This document shows, piece after piece, positions 1 to 14,007 of a DNA stretch of 64,000 nucleotides. Position numbers and translations under genes: made by a program. Numbering within the stretch: the stretch's first letter is position 1; every line of letters begins with the position of its first letter. A model generated the notes under the pieces. It searched no databases. It worked only from the letters and a program-made list of their open reading frames with translations, and was not told the DNA's origin. The DNA comes from Phorcus lineatus (lineage: Eukaryota; Mollusca; Gastropoda; Trochida; Trochidae): contig OV121082.1 of the NCBI GenBank assembly GCA_921293015.1, positions 21,927,748 to 21,991,747 of the forward strand. Reading direction: 5' to 3'.

Positions 1-136
1 GAAATATACATCGTCTTGATTGCCTCTCCGACCTATGCCGTGTTCTGCTGATTGCAATGACTTACATGAACTTCATATATGACGGAATGAGGTTGATCGT
101 GACATGAACACCAATATATGGGGTTATAATGTCTGG

Positions 137-546
137 AAAGAGGTCTGGAAGATCAAGAAGCTTGATTGTTATTGGCGAATCATGTTTTCAAACCAACTGG
201 CATTTAATGATGATGTACCTATTTTTTTTATAACAGTTAACAGCTACTCCCTGAAAATGGTAAACTGATAAACCAAGTATGGGCAACTACTGATATTTTT
301 TCACCTTTCATAATTATCGTTTTCCTTCAAATTGCTTAAATAAAGAGGTCTGGAAGATCAAGAAGCTTAATTGTTATTGGCGAATCATGTTTTCAAACCA
401 ACTGGCATTTAATGATGATGTACCTATTTTTTTTATAACAGTTAACAGCTACTCCCTGAAAATGGTAAACTGATAAACCAAGTATGGGCAACTACTGATA
501 TTTTTTCACCTTTCATAATTATCGTTTTCCTTCAAATTGCTTAAAT
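137..546. repeat. Near-identical 205-bp tandem duplication
   Basis: Two adjacent copies, 137-341 and 342-546, differ at one base that I can see (g at 164, a at 369). The unit lies inside block D. The near identity contrasts with the strong divergence of the surrounding block, so this is a very recent duplication, or an assembly artefact. Confidence 0.95.
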
Positions 547-1379
547 AATAAGAAAAATTTCACATCAATAGTTTTTAAAGAGAATTCCAGCTTCCTTATC
601 TCCTAGACTAGGGTACGGGCAAAGTCGTATTGATTTATCAATCAACTGACAAAAAATAGACTTCTCCAAGTTAAGTAGGGCGAAATGATGGTCGGAGTTC
701 TCGACCTCGCACACTGGGAAGATAGTTTATGATTGTGATTGATTTGTGTATACTTGTTTTGAGTGCCTTTTAGTAAAAATAAAATTCTACGGTCATTCAA
801 TGGATTCCTGTAAACCTTTAAAAGGCCATATGAAAACACCAATGTATCTCATAATTACTAAAACTTTTTAAAAGAGTCTGATGCAAACAATTTACTAACT
901 CTATTAACATTCGTATGATTTCATATTTCAAGGCATCCTCAAACAATCATGGATTATAAAAAAAAAGTAAAACACAATATGATGTGAAATATCTTTGAAA
1001 AAGCCCAACATATATATAAACTTATTAGTTTGAAATTTCTGACTTCCTTTTAAAAGGTCAAATGTAAACAACAATGTGTAAAGCATAACGACTGTGTAAC
1101 GTATCTTGAAGAAGTCTGCTAAACGTGAATGTTCAAACTTGACGCCTTAATGTTTTTTAATGTCAAGACATGTTCAAAGACACATTAGATTTGTACAATC
1201 TTTTACAAGAACATCAAAATAAGAGGTGAAAAGTAAAAGACAAGATAACTTGAAAGATATGTTAAAAAACAAATCATCTAGAGACAAAAATCGGACGTTG
1301 GTACAGAAGTTAGGAATTTTCGGCCAATGAAAACGATATTGATTATTCCCTTATTTTAGATATATGGCAATTTTAGCGT

Positions 1380-2060
1380 TTATTACAGACAATGTAAGCA
1401 GTTTGCAGGTAGGAGATAGGGACCATATTTCCCTACAGACTCATAACAATATCTGCTAGCAGGAAGTACAGTTATATTAATGGTTATTTGTCTGAGAGAG
1501 ACAACCAATACGCATAAATAATCTTTTGTAGAACTTTAGAAGGGAGAAGATATGCTTAAATAATTCTCTCCCTCCAGATCAATAACATTATCTATGGGCA
1601 TGAAGCACACTTATCATCGAAGGCTATTTGTCTGTGACAGGCAGTTCAGTCTGATAAATCATCTTTTGTTGGGACTGTGTATGGATGAAGATATCCTTAG
1701 ATAATTTTCTCCCTTCAGGCCCATTACGCTCAACTCTCTCCAGCAGTCCACTTTCATTAAAATTGTCTCTCTTGGATAATACCACAGACTTTTGTATGTT
1801 GAAGGAGTGAGTGAGAGAGTTACTGCAAATCGCCCTGAGGGCAATATTTCAACGATGAGCAGCATTATCTTGTAAGATGAATTTATAGGTAGACTGATAT
1901 ATTTTTCAAACGTTTTCTTTAATAATGCAAAGGTTTTGGGATTTTGGTATAGGACATTCAAACAATCCATCCTTTTTAACACATTTGGTACAGGAATTGA
2001 GCCTACTATTGCATTTAGGTTAATATTGCATGTAACGCGTTTTATATTGACGTTAAACAT
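1380..2060 (-). pseudogene. Decayed coding-like tandem repeats in block D
   Basis: The minus strand carries two tandem units (about 1440-1580 and 1580-1735) and an adjoining 133-codon open frame (1659-2060). In one reading frame the units translate to recurring patterns: a D/G-L-x-G-E-x-Y/F-L segment, then about 30 residues later an I-S/T-V-L-P-x-x-R-Y segment (for example NITVLPASRYCYE). The 133-codon frame contains VEILPSGRFAVTL, which resembles the same pattern. The counterpart in block B keeps KIMPLTVEIFP where D has KIMLLIVEILP, so the frame may once have been coding. In-frame stops break most units. The alternation resembles a beta-propeller or NHL-type repeat, but I cannot assign a family. 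It is probably a relic, not a gene. Confidence 0.35.
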
Positions 2061-2412
2061 AAATTTAAAACCATGTTAATATTGAGAAATATTATTTTGA
2101 ATATAATTGAAACACCAGATAGATTCATTATAGGCATGATAAATTCGTTGAAAATGTGCTTTATCAGTGTAAGTGCAAGTACACCGACGGTAATGAATGT
2201 CAATTTTAGATGAACATAATGGATTATACAAAGTGTATACCATATAAACACGTTAATATTCAAATTAAAACGAAAATTTCAAATACAACTAATCGAATTA
2301 CAGATCAAAAGTTCAAACACTGAATAGCATTTAGAAGTATTATCATTATTTTATCTGCCATGATGTAAATTTACCGTGCTGAAATTACAGACAGCAAGAA
2401 TATCATGGGATT

Positions 2413-2440
2413 CACGTTCTGCACGTGCAGACTGCACGAG
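2413..2440 (+). promoter_or_regulatory. CACGTG palindrome with TCTGCACGAG-like half
   Basis: CACGTTCTGCACGTG followed by CAGACTGCACGAG. The first 15 bases recur exactly at 31499-31513 and inverted at 31555-31569. The second part recurs at 3331 and, inverted, at 20241. CACGTG is the core recognised by several bHLH factors; any function here is inference. Confidence 0.35.
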
Positions 2441-3330
2441 GGTTTGTTTTGGTTTGTGTCAACGTTTGAGTCCCGGAAATTAACAAGTTGTGTTCAAACC
2501 TAGGTCGTGCTATTCTAAGACAACATGTCCATATCACTTAAATTAAATGACTAACTATTGATATAGGTGTGCATAACTGCGTGACCGAATATGGGACATG
2601 AATCTGGCTTTGAAAAAATCATATAAACATTTTGGTAAAAATATATGTTTAATTTGAAGCCTAAAGTGAATAATAACAGATAGATAATGTAGCAATTTAA
2701 TGTTATTTTTCAAATCGATTATCATCAAGCAAGAAACTTGAAATCTCAAATGTTGCCCGATTCAGTCACAGGTGGATTATGTTTCTGAAGTTGATGATGA
2801 TGGGAGAGACTTAACCACATGTTGAATTTTAATTAAATCATGTGATAGCTCAGTACTTAGAGATTATGTTTACATAATAATCTTTCTGTTTTCCATCAAA
2901 TCTTTACACATATTCTTACCAAAATTATAGATTATATCTTCATCCCACCATTCAACAGCGTTTTATCTAATAAAAGTTAAGATAAAAACATCTAAACAAA
3001 TTTTGGTAATAAAATAGAAAATATAGAAATATAGATATATGACATATTTTTAGAAATAGACTTCTTTAGTTAAACTTCTATTAAATGGTAATAATATTTT
3101 TTCGCCGTATAATTTTAGTTAAAAGCAATATGTTCATATATTGCGTAATGAATAGATGAACACACCAGTTAAATGTAGCGGCTGAACTGGAAATGTCACG
3201 ATCGGCTTGTGTTTCACGAACTCTCATATTGTATAAATTCAACCTTTATTTATCAATGAAGTTTTATTTCTTCATCTAAAGCATTGCCCACTAAATATAG
3301 AAAGCATGGCACGCTCAAGCACCTCGTGTT

Positions 3331-3350
3331 GCACGTGCAATCTGCACGAG
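3331..3350 (+). promoter_or_regulatory. GCACGTGCAATCTGCACGAG motif
   Basis: A perfect 10-bp palindrome TGCACGTGCA (3330-3339) is followed at once by TCTGCACGAG. The inverted-block counterpart at 20241-20260 retains the same arrangement although the flanks have diverged. Confidence 0.35.
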
Positions 3351-3660
3351 ATCTGCAGACAAGTGAAGAATTGTTTACGATTGTGGCTGTCTGCTGTATC
3401 TTGAAAGGGTAAACATTGTTTTAAGGATAAGAAAACTTTCATGGCAATTTAAATATAAGTGAGTGGCTGAATAATTCGGGATGGGTCGGACCTTTTTAAA
3501 GACAGATATCATATGAAAACCCTTTTGTTAACCCTAAACATAAATAAAGTATTATTTTTGCAGGGAAATCGCAAACATATGTTCTAAACGTTAAGAAGAA
3601 GATGTTGTGTATTAATAGTAGTCCACAAATATTTATGAAAATTCCTAATCTGTTTTTTTA

Positions 3661-6600
3661 ACTGTGTGTGTTTAGAGGAAATATGAGAAACTTATTTAAC
3701 AGAGATGTTAAGAAATAAACCTAAATACCCAACGTTTTTGGTACTGATACGACATTCAATATTACTTTCAAACGTTTCTTTGCAACCAACATATGGCTAT
3801 AAATTGACTGTCTAAAAGGTCGAGTTGTTGGTTATCAAAGGCAATTACAAGACAAGTCTTTTTGAGACAAATAAAAAAAACTTGTATCAGATGATATCTA
3901 ATATGACAGAATCGATATGTACTTGTCAAGGTATACAAAGCACGGAATATATGACATTCAGTACATCCTTGAACTTATTTCCACATCAAATATACTATCA
4001 ATAGAAATTGAATCTTACATATTGCAAAAGATAAGCCTCAAAAACGTTGATCTGTGATGGTGCATTTTGTCAAATTAAAGGTTAAAACTAATTATATAAG
4101 AAGACTGCATCTCATCTTTTGATATTTCAATTATTTGAAACGTATATAGATTCAATCTTAATGTATCACCATCTTCAATAAGGAAGAAAACCTTTGCCAC
4201 TTTGTTCTTGAGCTTTGCAGTTTTACAATTGCATTAGATCTCAACTGGGAAGAAAGCTTTCATGCCAAATTGCAGCTGATGTTAGATAATGGAGTAACAT
4301 ATTTAATATCTATGTCTTTGTAGTTGCCAAAGATATCCAATGATTGATCAAAGTAATCAGACAGCTAACTTTATTTTCAGAGTTATGCATTATTCAAGAA
4401 GCGGGTAAACTTGGCTTTGTGTGCGTCATCATTCGAAGTTCAAACCAGAATTATATATGGGAAAAATTGGATCGATGTTCACTCTCAATTCAGAAAATGC
4501 TTAACATTTCTTTTGCTTTGTCAGCTTTCCAATTTATGAGAAGGACTTAGACATAGATAATTCTAATACCTTCTGAATAAGTAGAAATTCTTCTCTTTGT
4601 AAGCCGACTAGATCATTTTTTTACCACAATTTTGTACAAGACAAGGTACACATATAGCGGAATTACGAGCTAGCGTAGTAGCTTAGTAGGTTTTTAGCTA
4701 ACGCTTGTTCCAAGCTTCAGTGTCAACAAAAGTCTTAATATTTCGCCCTTCAGCGCAAATTATAGGCGATGTTGTTTTATCAAATTTGTTTGTCAGCATA
4801 TTTGATAAATTTAAGGTCTAGCCATAGTCAAATTTAATCAATTTGTATGTAAACACTTTAATTGATAAACATGTTTGGTAACACTGCATGATGCAAGAAA
4901 TGAAAGCAAATTTCTTACATTACTAATATTGAAACACAATATTTACGTCTAAGATTAAAAAACAATTACCTCATTAAGAATTAGCATCGGTCAAGTGTCC
5001 TTGCTGTGCTTTATAAAAATGCATCAGACACCTGAAAAACACCATTGAAATCCCAAGCAACCATCGCTGGCTCTCATGTTTGTGTATGTGTTTGGTAAAG
5101 TTGAACGTTTGTTATTACTACATGAGAGAAATACAACGTCTGTTCTTAAAGAAGCCTATTTAAAGTTGCCTTGTTTGTATAGCTTATCATAGGCGAAGTT
5201 TGTTCAAGAGAAGACAATATTTTATGAAACATCAAAAGATACTTGACTCTTAGAATTATCTGTAGCATAAATTCTAAGAGGCAGTCAGTCATTATCATGT
5301 ATTATGTTTCTTACTAAAACAATATATGATAACGTTGTTGATATTCTAAACACGAAATACGCAAATTGAAGTTTTGGAAATGAATTTACCTTGATTGATT
5401 ATAAAATAGACGATCATTTTATATCTCAACCATCAAATGGTAGTGCATGAGAATATGAATACATATCAATAAAATATATACATGGCTAGTCACTGGATAC
5501 ACACACGAAAGACTGGAATGCTATAGATGATCAACTTCTATATTTGCATTTATTTTAATCATTCATACACCGAAGTTCATTTTTTTTAGCCATAGAGTAT
5601 TTCTAAGCAGATAAAAGACTTATCTTTAACTATGACAAGCCCATTTTTTGGAGGCTATCTCCTCGTCCTTATTAGATATCATAATTGTTATTGAAATACA
5701 ATTATTATTCTATCATTACAATAAAACAGCCTAATACAATAAAACCATCGGTGCATGTGATTTTCGACGCTTGACCAGTTTCATGAGCACATACGAAAAT
5801 GCAATTTGATAGTTGACCGATAGTGTACAGTAGTAAGGTAATAACAAAATTAATATACAAGTGGGAAAGCTATTGTAATAAAGATTGTAGATATGTAATC
5901 AGGCCACTAGGTCGATTGGCCATGGTTTTATAATTGTTGAAAGCAAATCGTTGAGAGCTTGTAGGGTCTCTAATTGTTTCGCCTGATTTTTACAGACTCG
6001 CTAAAATGTAATAGACTTGCCTAAGCTGTTACTTAGAATAGAATTTAAACGACAGACTAAGTGGACAGATATGCGTACGTATGTGCTTGTAGTGGTGGAA
6101 TCATAACCGATTCTTGTAACAGAGGAACACGTTTGAAAAGACCTCATGTCAATGTAATGCTCTTGCAAATACAAACGTACAACTACCCTTTTAAATAACA
6201 TTTGACAAAGACTCAGTTCACAGAAAGGTGAATCAAGGGAACTTCCTTTACTTTTTTCTTTGTTTTTATGTTGCGTTTAACTCTACACAAAGATTGTTTT
6301 CTTTCAGATGAGGCAGCGTTGATCGATTTTCCTGTCAAAGAACTTCACATGATATCTGAAGATCTCCAAACATAGATTTATCATACATGACAACTCTCCT
6401 TGAGAAAAGCCGATGTCGTTAAGTACCGAATCTTCAGACATTCATTCAACACAAACAAGTCTTGCGATGGAAGATAAAGTTTTGTTTGACAGAAAGGAAT
6501 TGTACCATTAAAAACAAGATGTTCAAGTACATGACCAAACTTCTACTTTTACAATCTTCAGTAACATTGTTGTAACATTTTCAAGTGCTACCGTTTTAAC

Positions 6601-7564
6601 CTCGAAAGGCTCGTGCAGATAATAAGGAATGACAAAAACTTCTTTTTGTCAAACTTGTAACATATCCAAATAAATGAATTGTTAAGGTTGGAATAAGAAA
6701 TGCGATTCATGCATACACTATGATACTGGAATACTCGTTAGGTGTGTATCTTAAGGCTTAAAGAGCCTAGCCTATCGGCTATGGTTGGCCATGCGGTTTT
6801 AATGGAAAATGACATCAGACAAGGTTTTATACTTTGCTAATTTAACAATATTATAGAAAAAAACAATATGTAATGCTAGAATATCAACGCATTGACAAAT
6901 GAGTTAAGTTAAGACTAATAAACACTGTCTTTTAATTCCCTAGAAGGGCTTTTCACGCTTGCAGCGCTGACGAATGGCTTCACTCTTTTTCATTTGATTT
7001 TAACTACTTTGAAGACGTTTCTCATTAACTTATACAAAACATAATTATTCTCATGCCCTTTCATCATTTTTTGAAGGAAACCTTATTAAATATCTCTCTA
7101 CTGGTTTAATCTCAAGAAATGAAACATAAAACGATTTAAAAGGAGGTCACGGTATCTGTTTAAAAAGAGGGTTATTAAGTTTTATAATCAATGCCAAACT
7201 TAGGAAATCAAATGCATCTTGGTAGAAAAACTCTAAGATAATGTTTCCTATCAATCTTATTCATTGATTCTCTAAATCTGTCAGACGAATATGATATCAA
7301 AGTTGAATTGTGGCCAACAAAATTTAAGACAAATTTTTTACCATTTTCAAATTTATCAAAATGTGAAAATCAAACATTTTATTATGTTGATTTTAAAGGG
7401 ACTGTAGCACGTTTTGTTAGGAATCAAAGGGATCACACGAAAAGAAATACAAATGGTTACCATTTCAAGTCAATATTTTTAAATAATCACTTGGATTTAA
7501 TGTATTAAATTCAGATAACTTACACGCATCTATTTCTTTAACAAAAGGTTACTTAATTAGTAAT
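3661..7564. other. AT-rich stretch, no gene seen
   Basis: Nothing coding is recognisable; the longest frames are under 70 codons and have unremarkable composition. The only structure I noted is a hairpin at 5245-5286 with perfect 11-bp arms (CTCTTAGAATT at 5247-5257 and its complement at 5270-5280). Confidence 0.6.
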
Positions 7565-7754
7565 TAAAGGTGCTCAGTGTAAATGGCTGCATACAGTTTT
7601 TGTATGCCTGTCATACCATTTTTTTGAACATGGATAACATGGTTGAGTAATGGGAGTTCAATCTGTCAAAATAGATATATATTGCATTGACTATTTTGAT
7701 TTTGGAAAATAATGAATAAATGATATTTTGAAAAAAAGTGATAAAGCACCTTTA
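7565..7754. mobile_element. Small MITE-like element with TAAAGGTGCT ends
   Basis: The segment starts with TAAAGGTGCT (7565-7574) and ends with its perfect complement AGCACCTTTA (7745-7754). It is 190 bp, AT-rich and non-coding. I could not fix a target-site duplication; the flanks are A/T only. Size and short inverted ends suit a non-autonomous DNA transposon. A chance inverted pair is the alternative. Confidence 0.45.
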
Positions 7755-10700
7755 AAAATGCATTCACCTATGTAGTCAATTAAATATCATCAGACTTAAT
7801 ACTATCTGTTTAATTACAATTTGATATTCTTGAAAACAGAAACCATAGTAAGCTTGTTGAATAAAGTTATGTGATTGAAACATATGTACTGAAGTATCTA
7901 TCATGTTAATTATGTTAGTAAATGACACTTCATCATCTTTTTAGTAATATTTCCAGAAGATATGAAGGGTAAACATCAATTTAACCACTAAACCATTAAA
8001 TGCATAATCAAAATAACATTCACACACTCACATTGGTAATATTGTCAGTTTGAAATTCATTTGTCAAGAAATGATACCAAACCGTTCATTTTTTCTCTTG
8101 TTTTAATCTCATTTCAAATAACTAAATTGAATATCATCCTAAGACTGAATCGGTTTAAGATCTAATAAGGAACAGAGTTCTATAGATGCCCTTAGGGGGG
8201 CTAATAATATTTTGTTGTTCAAAGTGTCCTCATTGAAAAGTCCTTCAGTACTTTCTTCAAGACAAGTTCGACATCATTAGACAATCATTATTTCCTGGAC
8301 GATAGTTTTGATTAGAGTTCTTTGTTAGATTCTTCCTGACATTTTCGTAAATTATAAAATTTCCCCTTATTTTAACACTCGTTAACCAGCATTATGTTTA
8401 CCTTGATTTTTAAAAAATGAATTAAATCCATTTCATTCACTCATTGCCCTACTTTATGGTCTTTAATTTGTTTTAAACATCTCCTCAAGTTGGTATTTAC
8501 TAGTAGTTCATTCTATACTAAAAAATCAAATAACAAACATTATCTTCTGCTTCCCACAATAAAAAATTGTGAGTTAAAAAAGGGTTTGAATAATTTTCAC
8601 ACAATTGTTCGCATTCAAGAGAAAACATACTGTCAATTTGAAAACTGAATTTTTTAATATTTCTGATTATTTGTATCATTCTAAGATAAATGTTTTATTA
8701 CATCATGATCCTCAAATAAATGTTTAGCGTCATAATAATAAATATTGTGAAATTTGCTTTATGTACTATTCAATTCGTTTTACAGAAAATGTCAAAAGGT
8801 TCATCAAACAGAGGTGTTAATGTTTCATACTTTCACTAATAAATCAACTATAAAACAATATCTATTATCACATGGTACTAAGATATGTATAGAAAATAGA
8901 TCCATTTAGGCTCCGTTATCAAACTGCACATTAAGAGGATTTCTTTTAAGCATATAAATGCTGACACACATAATAACATTGACAAACGATAGATGTCACG
9001 CTGACATAACAAATCGTGCCTAAAACAACATTAAAGTCATGCATGGACTGCCATTTCAATAAAGGAATAACAAAAGTAGTAATGATGTTTTACTTAAAAG
9101 TTTATATAGTGTGTTATTGATCAACTAATCAACCAAAAGCTTTGGTACACTGTATGAAATTGATTGCATGACAATCAGTCACTCATATAGGACAAACTGT
9201 AAAAATCTATTTTCGTCTTCAAAGTAGGTGCTTTTCAATTTCATGAACATTCAAATTAATTTCAAGACGATCATCTATACTATCCAAATTACAACACGGA
9301 CACACAAGCTAAAATTGGGTATGTAATTAACAAATAGTTCGAAGGGTAGTTTTACCTAATTACCTAATTTAACAACAGCAAATGTTAATATCCAAGTGTC
9401 ATTGTGAAATAACACATATGTGGTTAATAACGTGACTGTTGGTCATCTGATGATCTCTTTCCTTTGGTACCTCAATTTCACATGTGTTCAATTTAATGTC
9501 ACCTTACTAAAATGATCAGTTGTATAAGTACAGCTTCCAGTCCTAAAATGACCTTCAATGTCTCAGTATCACATTGATGAAGGCTTTGAATTAAATTACT
9601 GACTGGCTATGTAATTGCACTGATCGTATTCCTGAGCTGTTCGAAATTGATTGCATCATATTTCAGAGCATTATCTTGTATTAACATTATGTTCATGTAC
9701 CAGGTGGTTGTAAATTGAATATTGATTATATATGTAGGACATGTGTTTAATGTCAAAACTTATATTAAACGTGCTATCAATATAAAAGTATTGGAGTATA
9801 ACACAATTTAAATTTGATAAAAAAGGTGTTATGAATTTAAAAGTAATTAGATTCAGATAATTGTGGAATGGTATTTGGATTCAACCATAACTGACCTCAA
9901 ATTATGACTTATTATGTTTGATTTATGTGCCTGTATATCAAAAATAATAAATGATATTAAAACTGACAAGCGCATAGTTTTGACATTATAACCATAAAGA
10001 CAGATATGCCTTAACAGTCACTTAACAGATCATCATTATGTCTCTTTACTACAAGTACTTAAGACATCCAAACCAAATGGTGTATGCACAAATATTTAAG
10101 AAAGCATCTTTCTGTATACATATTTTTTTTTAGCAAAGTTGCAATATCAAAACACATATTAAACAAGAAACGTTACATTTAATAATGAATCTAGGAAACT
10201 AATCGATCAAACAGCACTATATTGCTTTATCGCATGTCATTCGCATGTATATTTCAGTACGTTTATGCCCTTCACATTAGTTAGAGATGTACTTGAGGTT
10301 GTTCATTTCAACTGGTCTCTTAAACAGTGTTGGATCAATTACTGAGGAGCTGAATAAATCAATTACTCAAAGAAATCCATTAGAGAAAAAATGTCTGGAT
10401 CCTATTGCTTTGAAGTAAATAACTTACGAAACTTGTGTAGTTGCACATCGTATGTTTTGCGAGAAAATATTGTTGAACGGTTAAAGTACCTCTCATGCGT
10501 GCATTTAACAAATGGACGTTGAAATTATGAATCAATACTTTTATGATTGCGCTTGACAAAAGGATTTCAAACAACATTACTGCTTTTACATAACGAAGTC
10601 CATGTATAGTCAGGAAGGTTACTGCTTCGTCTCATTTTCGCAACTTGATATCCAATACTTGATTGCATATGTGAAATAAAAGATAAAGTAAAATAACTTT

Positions 10701-11764
10701 CAAAGAAAGGCTAAAAGTAATTTTGATACATTTGTACTGAGCACAAGTCTTTGCCTGTAAACGCAAGTTTATCTCAAAATGACTCTTGAACTAAGAATTG
10801 GGCGATTAGAAAGCAATTCTAACATACCAGAAGATATTAAGTTATTTTGATCTACAAAAAGCTTTTTAAAAAACCTCAAGGAAGATTATAAGTAGTTATT
10901 TTTCTTCCATGCCCAAGTGGGGTATAGATATCTCATATTTATCAAGTCAAATATATATATCATTATACGAATGACTTCAACCTTTTCTAGGCTGTTATCA
11001 ACATCCATTTGTCGGTTCACATACCAATAGAGACTTATTAATCAGTTTCACCTTGACAACACATACCTTCACGGTTTTATGAATTCACTGATTCATGGTT
11101 CAGTGGATTTATCATGTGTACAGCAAACTTGAGGTCAAATAACTAAGGAAACAGATTAAGAGATTTGGAGATAAGCCTTGAGGGGAATAAAAGTATTTGT
11201 AAAACATGAAAGGAAACCTACACTTGCTTTCTTGTAATATAAACACCAATTCCTTACCTTTGATCACTGTATAGAATAAATACGTTTCGTATCTAAATAA
11301 GAATAGAATTAGGCCACGCAATTTATTCTTTTATATTCATCCAATATGTCTGCAAATACACTCAGAGGCACATTATTCTTAAACGTTATTTCAACATTTG
11401 CACCTTTGAAGGAATGTAAAATTACGAATTGTAATTGTATTTTTCATGTGTTAGGTATTGTCCATTACAAAAAAATAACTTTATGGAATGATGTTATTCA
11501 CATGTCGTTGCGAATTTGGTCACGAAATTATTCAAATCATATATACAGTCACGATTCTCCTAGATGTAATCAAGCAGCTGAATTCCCATGGGCTGTTACT
11601 TACTGATCGTGTTCCTGGAAGTCTTAAGGCCATAACCATATTTAGCTCCGTACACCATCTGACAAACAACTTACATGTTATATGGTTGATTCGTATTTAC
11701 ACTTATTACATATATGGTTAATCATAAAATATTTCAATATGAGCACATGTGCAAATATCACTTT
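7755..11764. other. AT-rich stretch, no gene seen
   Basis: No conserved frame, long repeat or RNA gene was recognised. Several 60-70-codon frames occur at the rate expected by chance in this composition. Confidence 0.55.
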
Positions 11765-12015
11765 TGCCTAGCAACGATTGCTTCAGCGCGAGAGACCGTA
11801 TTTAGTCGTCTGTGACGTCATAAAACCATTGTTCATGACGTCACTGTAGCGGGCCGTCGCAATAGAAGGGGTCATTATCTGAACATTTCCATGCGTTTGA
11901 AATTAAATAGAATCGGTATTAAAGAAATTGAGCTCTCGCTCGGGTAATAAAAAAAATCACACTCGTTTCGGATAAGTCATATGACACACTTCATCGGGTA
12001 ATAATCTCTACATAT
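11765..12015 (+). mobile_element. CRE-pair element, copy 1
   Basis: A locally CG-richer segment carries two TGACGTCA palindromes (11813-11820 and 11836-11843), 23 bp apart, inside a 10-bp inverted pair GTGACGTCAT/ATGACGTCAC. Downstream come GAGCTCTCGCTCGGGTAATAA and a second CGGGTAATAATCT. The element at 40.6-41.0 kb shares the CRE pair at 24-bp spacing, the following GTAGCGGG/GCAGCGG and the terminal GGGCGAGTAATAAT. I infer one dispersed family of non-autonomous elements. Ends are approximate. Confidence 0.5.
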
Positions 12016-13837
12016 AAATGTATTTTCATCCTCCATGGTACAGAAGAGTATGGTAAGGATAGGAATATCAAAACTTGTATAACATAAGAGAGAGAAAGTT
12101 AGGCAGCACGTCGACACAGGGATTTACAACTCGACGTATTATATTCATTCTCACACGTGATGTGTATTCAACCGAAATCAAAAGTGTTTTCTGAAAGCTT
12201 ATCTCTTACACGATATACAGAAACTTTACAACAAAGCCTAGGGGGCCATATTTTTAGAGTAATTATTGAACAATAAACTCAAAAAGGCAATATGTTTGTA
12301 AAATATAATTCTAAATTTGATAACAGTGACTCTACTGAACCTATATGTGCATATGCTTCAATATACGTTTTACAGAATCATTCTCTGATTCTGCAAATTC
12401 AAATTCTTTTATTCTCCACTGCCGATAAGGAATAAAATCACGTCTTCAACAATGTACAATTTTCCAATGCATCTGACAGAATACATATGAGCTTTAATCC
12501 TGCAAACGTGTAGAAATTTGTCAATCTGTAACCAATCTTGTCCTAGTTCTACAATGAATTTAAAAGATAATGATAAGGATAACAAACACAATGCATTCGT
12601 GTAGTGCATCGTATGTAACGGAACAGCTGCTCACTGGATATTTATTTACCTTTGAATATTGGATGTTCAATTCACAACTGATACTTCCACTAGGCGCATA
12701 TTCAGGTGTGTCTGCTTTTTGACAAATATCCAAAGTGTATCATAGATTAAAAAGAAAATGCACGGACTGCATGAGTTTGCTATTTATTGATAATGGCATG
12801 TGATACTACCACTTGTGTAAGTTCTCTAAGGGTATATCTTCACGCATGCTACAGGAATATATATGGACACCTCCTGTATATTTCCCCCTTAGATTGCTGT
12901 AATACACAGGTTCGACTGTATCTTAAAAACATTTTAAATTCATATTTCTCGTTCTATGCCACGCAACGAAGTCAGGTAAAAGTTCCTTGGTTTAAATACG
13001 CATTATCAAATTTCCATATCAGGGCATATGATAGATCCAAAAGGGTTGAGTTTTTGTCGTATTTTCTTTAAATGTTATATAGATCGGTATGAGTCTAGCG
13101 ACTGTGAAGGAAGTGTCAACATTCCCTACTCTTTCGATGTTTTTCTATATCAAATGAAGCTTTATACTTGTCAATCCATGAATTCTTACCTCAACACATA
13201 TCAAAACCGGAAAAGGTATCTTAGAAACGTTTGATAAGATGTGAAACAGTTTACAAGATGCGGGCCTTTAAATTAACTTACACATTAGTGAATGATTGAA
13301 TTTGAAAGCCACTCAAAATACCTGAAAAATATTGAAAATACTTCTCGGTGATAAATGCAGGTATTTTAAATGACATTCCAGGAAGTTGTAGCATGACTTG
13401 TGTCACAATCAGAGAATATCTGTCAGTCATGGACATTACTTTTGACAGGTAGCGTAAGACGAGTGTCTTTGAATTGAATAAGTAAAGTGAGTCATAAGTG
13501 TATGACAGTTAGTATTCAGTTTCATTTACTAATGATAATATATCATTATAAGAAATATACAATATTCTTCGTAAAACAATTCTGAAGATCTTCCTGCCAC
13601 AAAACAGGGTGTTATTAGAAAATTTTCAATTTCAAACACAGCTTCAGGCTGTCTTAAATTTACGATAGACCGAATATTGCAATCGATTTTTTTGCAACTA
13701 TTTCGATAAACTGACAAAAGTAACTTTGCCACTGGTTATATATAAAATGGGTTGAACATTGCAGCGTATATTCTTCCTGAGTTACACATCCCTTTAAATA
13801 ATGACATTGTTTGCGACTATGACTAAGAGGAACGTTT
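12016..13837. other. AT-rich stretch, no gene seen
   Basis: A 94-codon frame at 12787-13071 and an overlapping 68-codon frame show no recognisable domain, signal peptide or repeat; I treat them as chance. Confidence 0.5.
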
Positions 13838-14007
13838 CGGGCGTGTGATGGGATGTGATGGGCGTGTGATGGGATGTGATGGGCGTGTGATGGGATGTGA
13901 TGGGCGTGTGATGGGGTGTGATGGGATGTGATGGGATGTGATGGGCGTGTGATGGGGGTGTGATGGGATGTGATGGGATGTGATGGGCGTGTGATGGGGT
14001 GTGTATC
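13838..14007. repeat. GT/GA-rich minisatellite
   Basis: About sixteen head-to-tail copies of a 10-11-bp unit alternate between GGGCGTGTGAT and GGGATGTGAT, giving a higher-order 21-bp period that becomes irregular in the second half. The strand asymmetry is strong: the plus strand has almost no C. Confidence 0.97.

Larger units (their letters stand above)
1..3660 (-). repeat. Block D: inverted copy of a multi-copy segmental repeat
   Basis: Read on the minus strand, this stretch runs collinear with about 20.04-23.68 kb on the plus strand. Anchors in the same order are: 3331-3475 with 20170-20260 (GCACGTGCA..TCTGCACGA and following bases), 1745-1880 with about 21800-21945, the tandem subrepeats 1440-1740 with 21985-22560, a segment at 610-740 with 23020-23180, and 1-60 with about 23585-23645. 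The two ends are about the same distance apart in both copies (3.3-3.4 kb), which argues for one duplicated block rather than scattered repeats. The left end is cut by the window. Divergence is substantial, with many small indels. Shorter relatives are blocks A and C. Confidence 0.8.

Noticed and set aside
13838..14007. CRISPR-like or regulatory repeat array
   Set aside because: Units are contiguous with no unique spacers, and the sequence is eukaryotic; it is a minisatellite.
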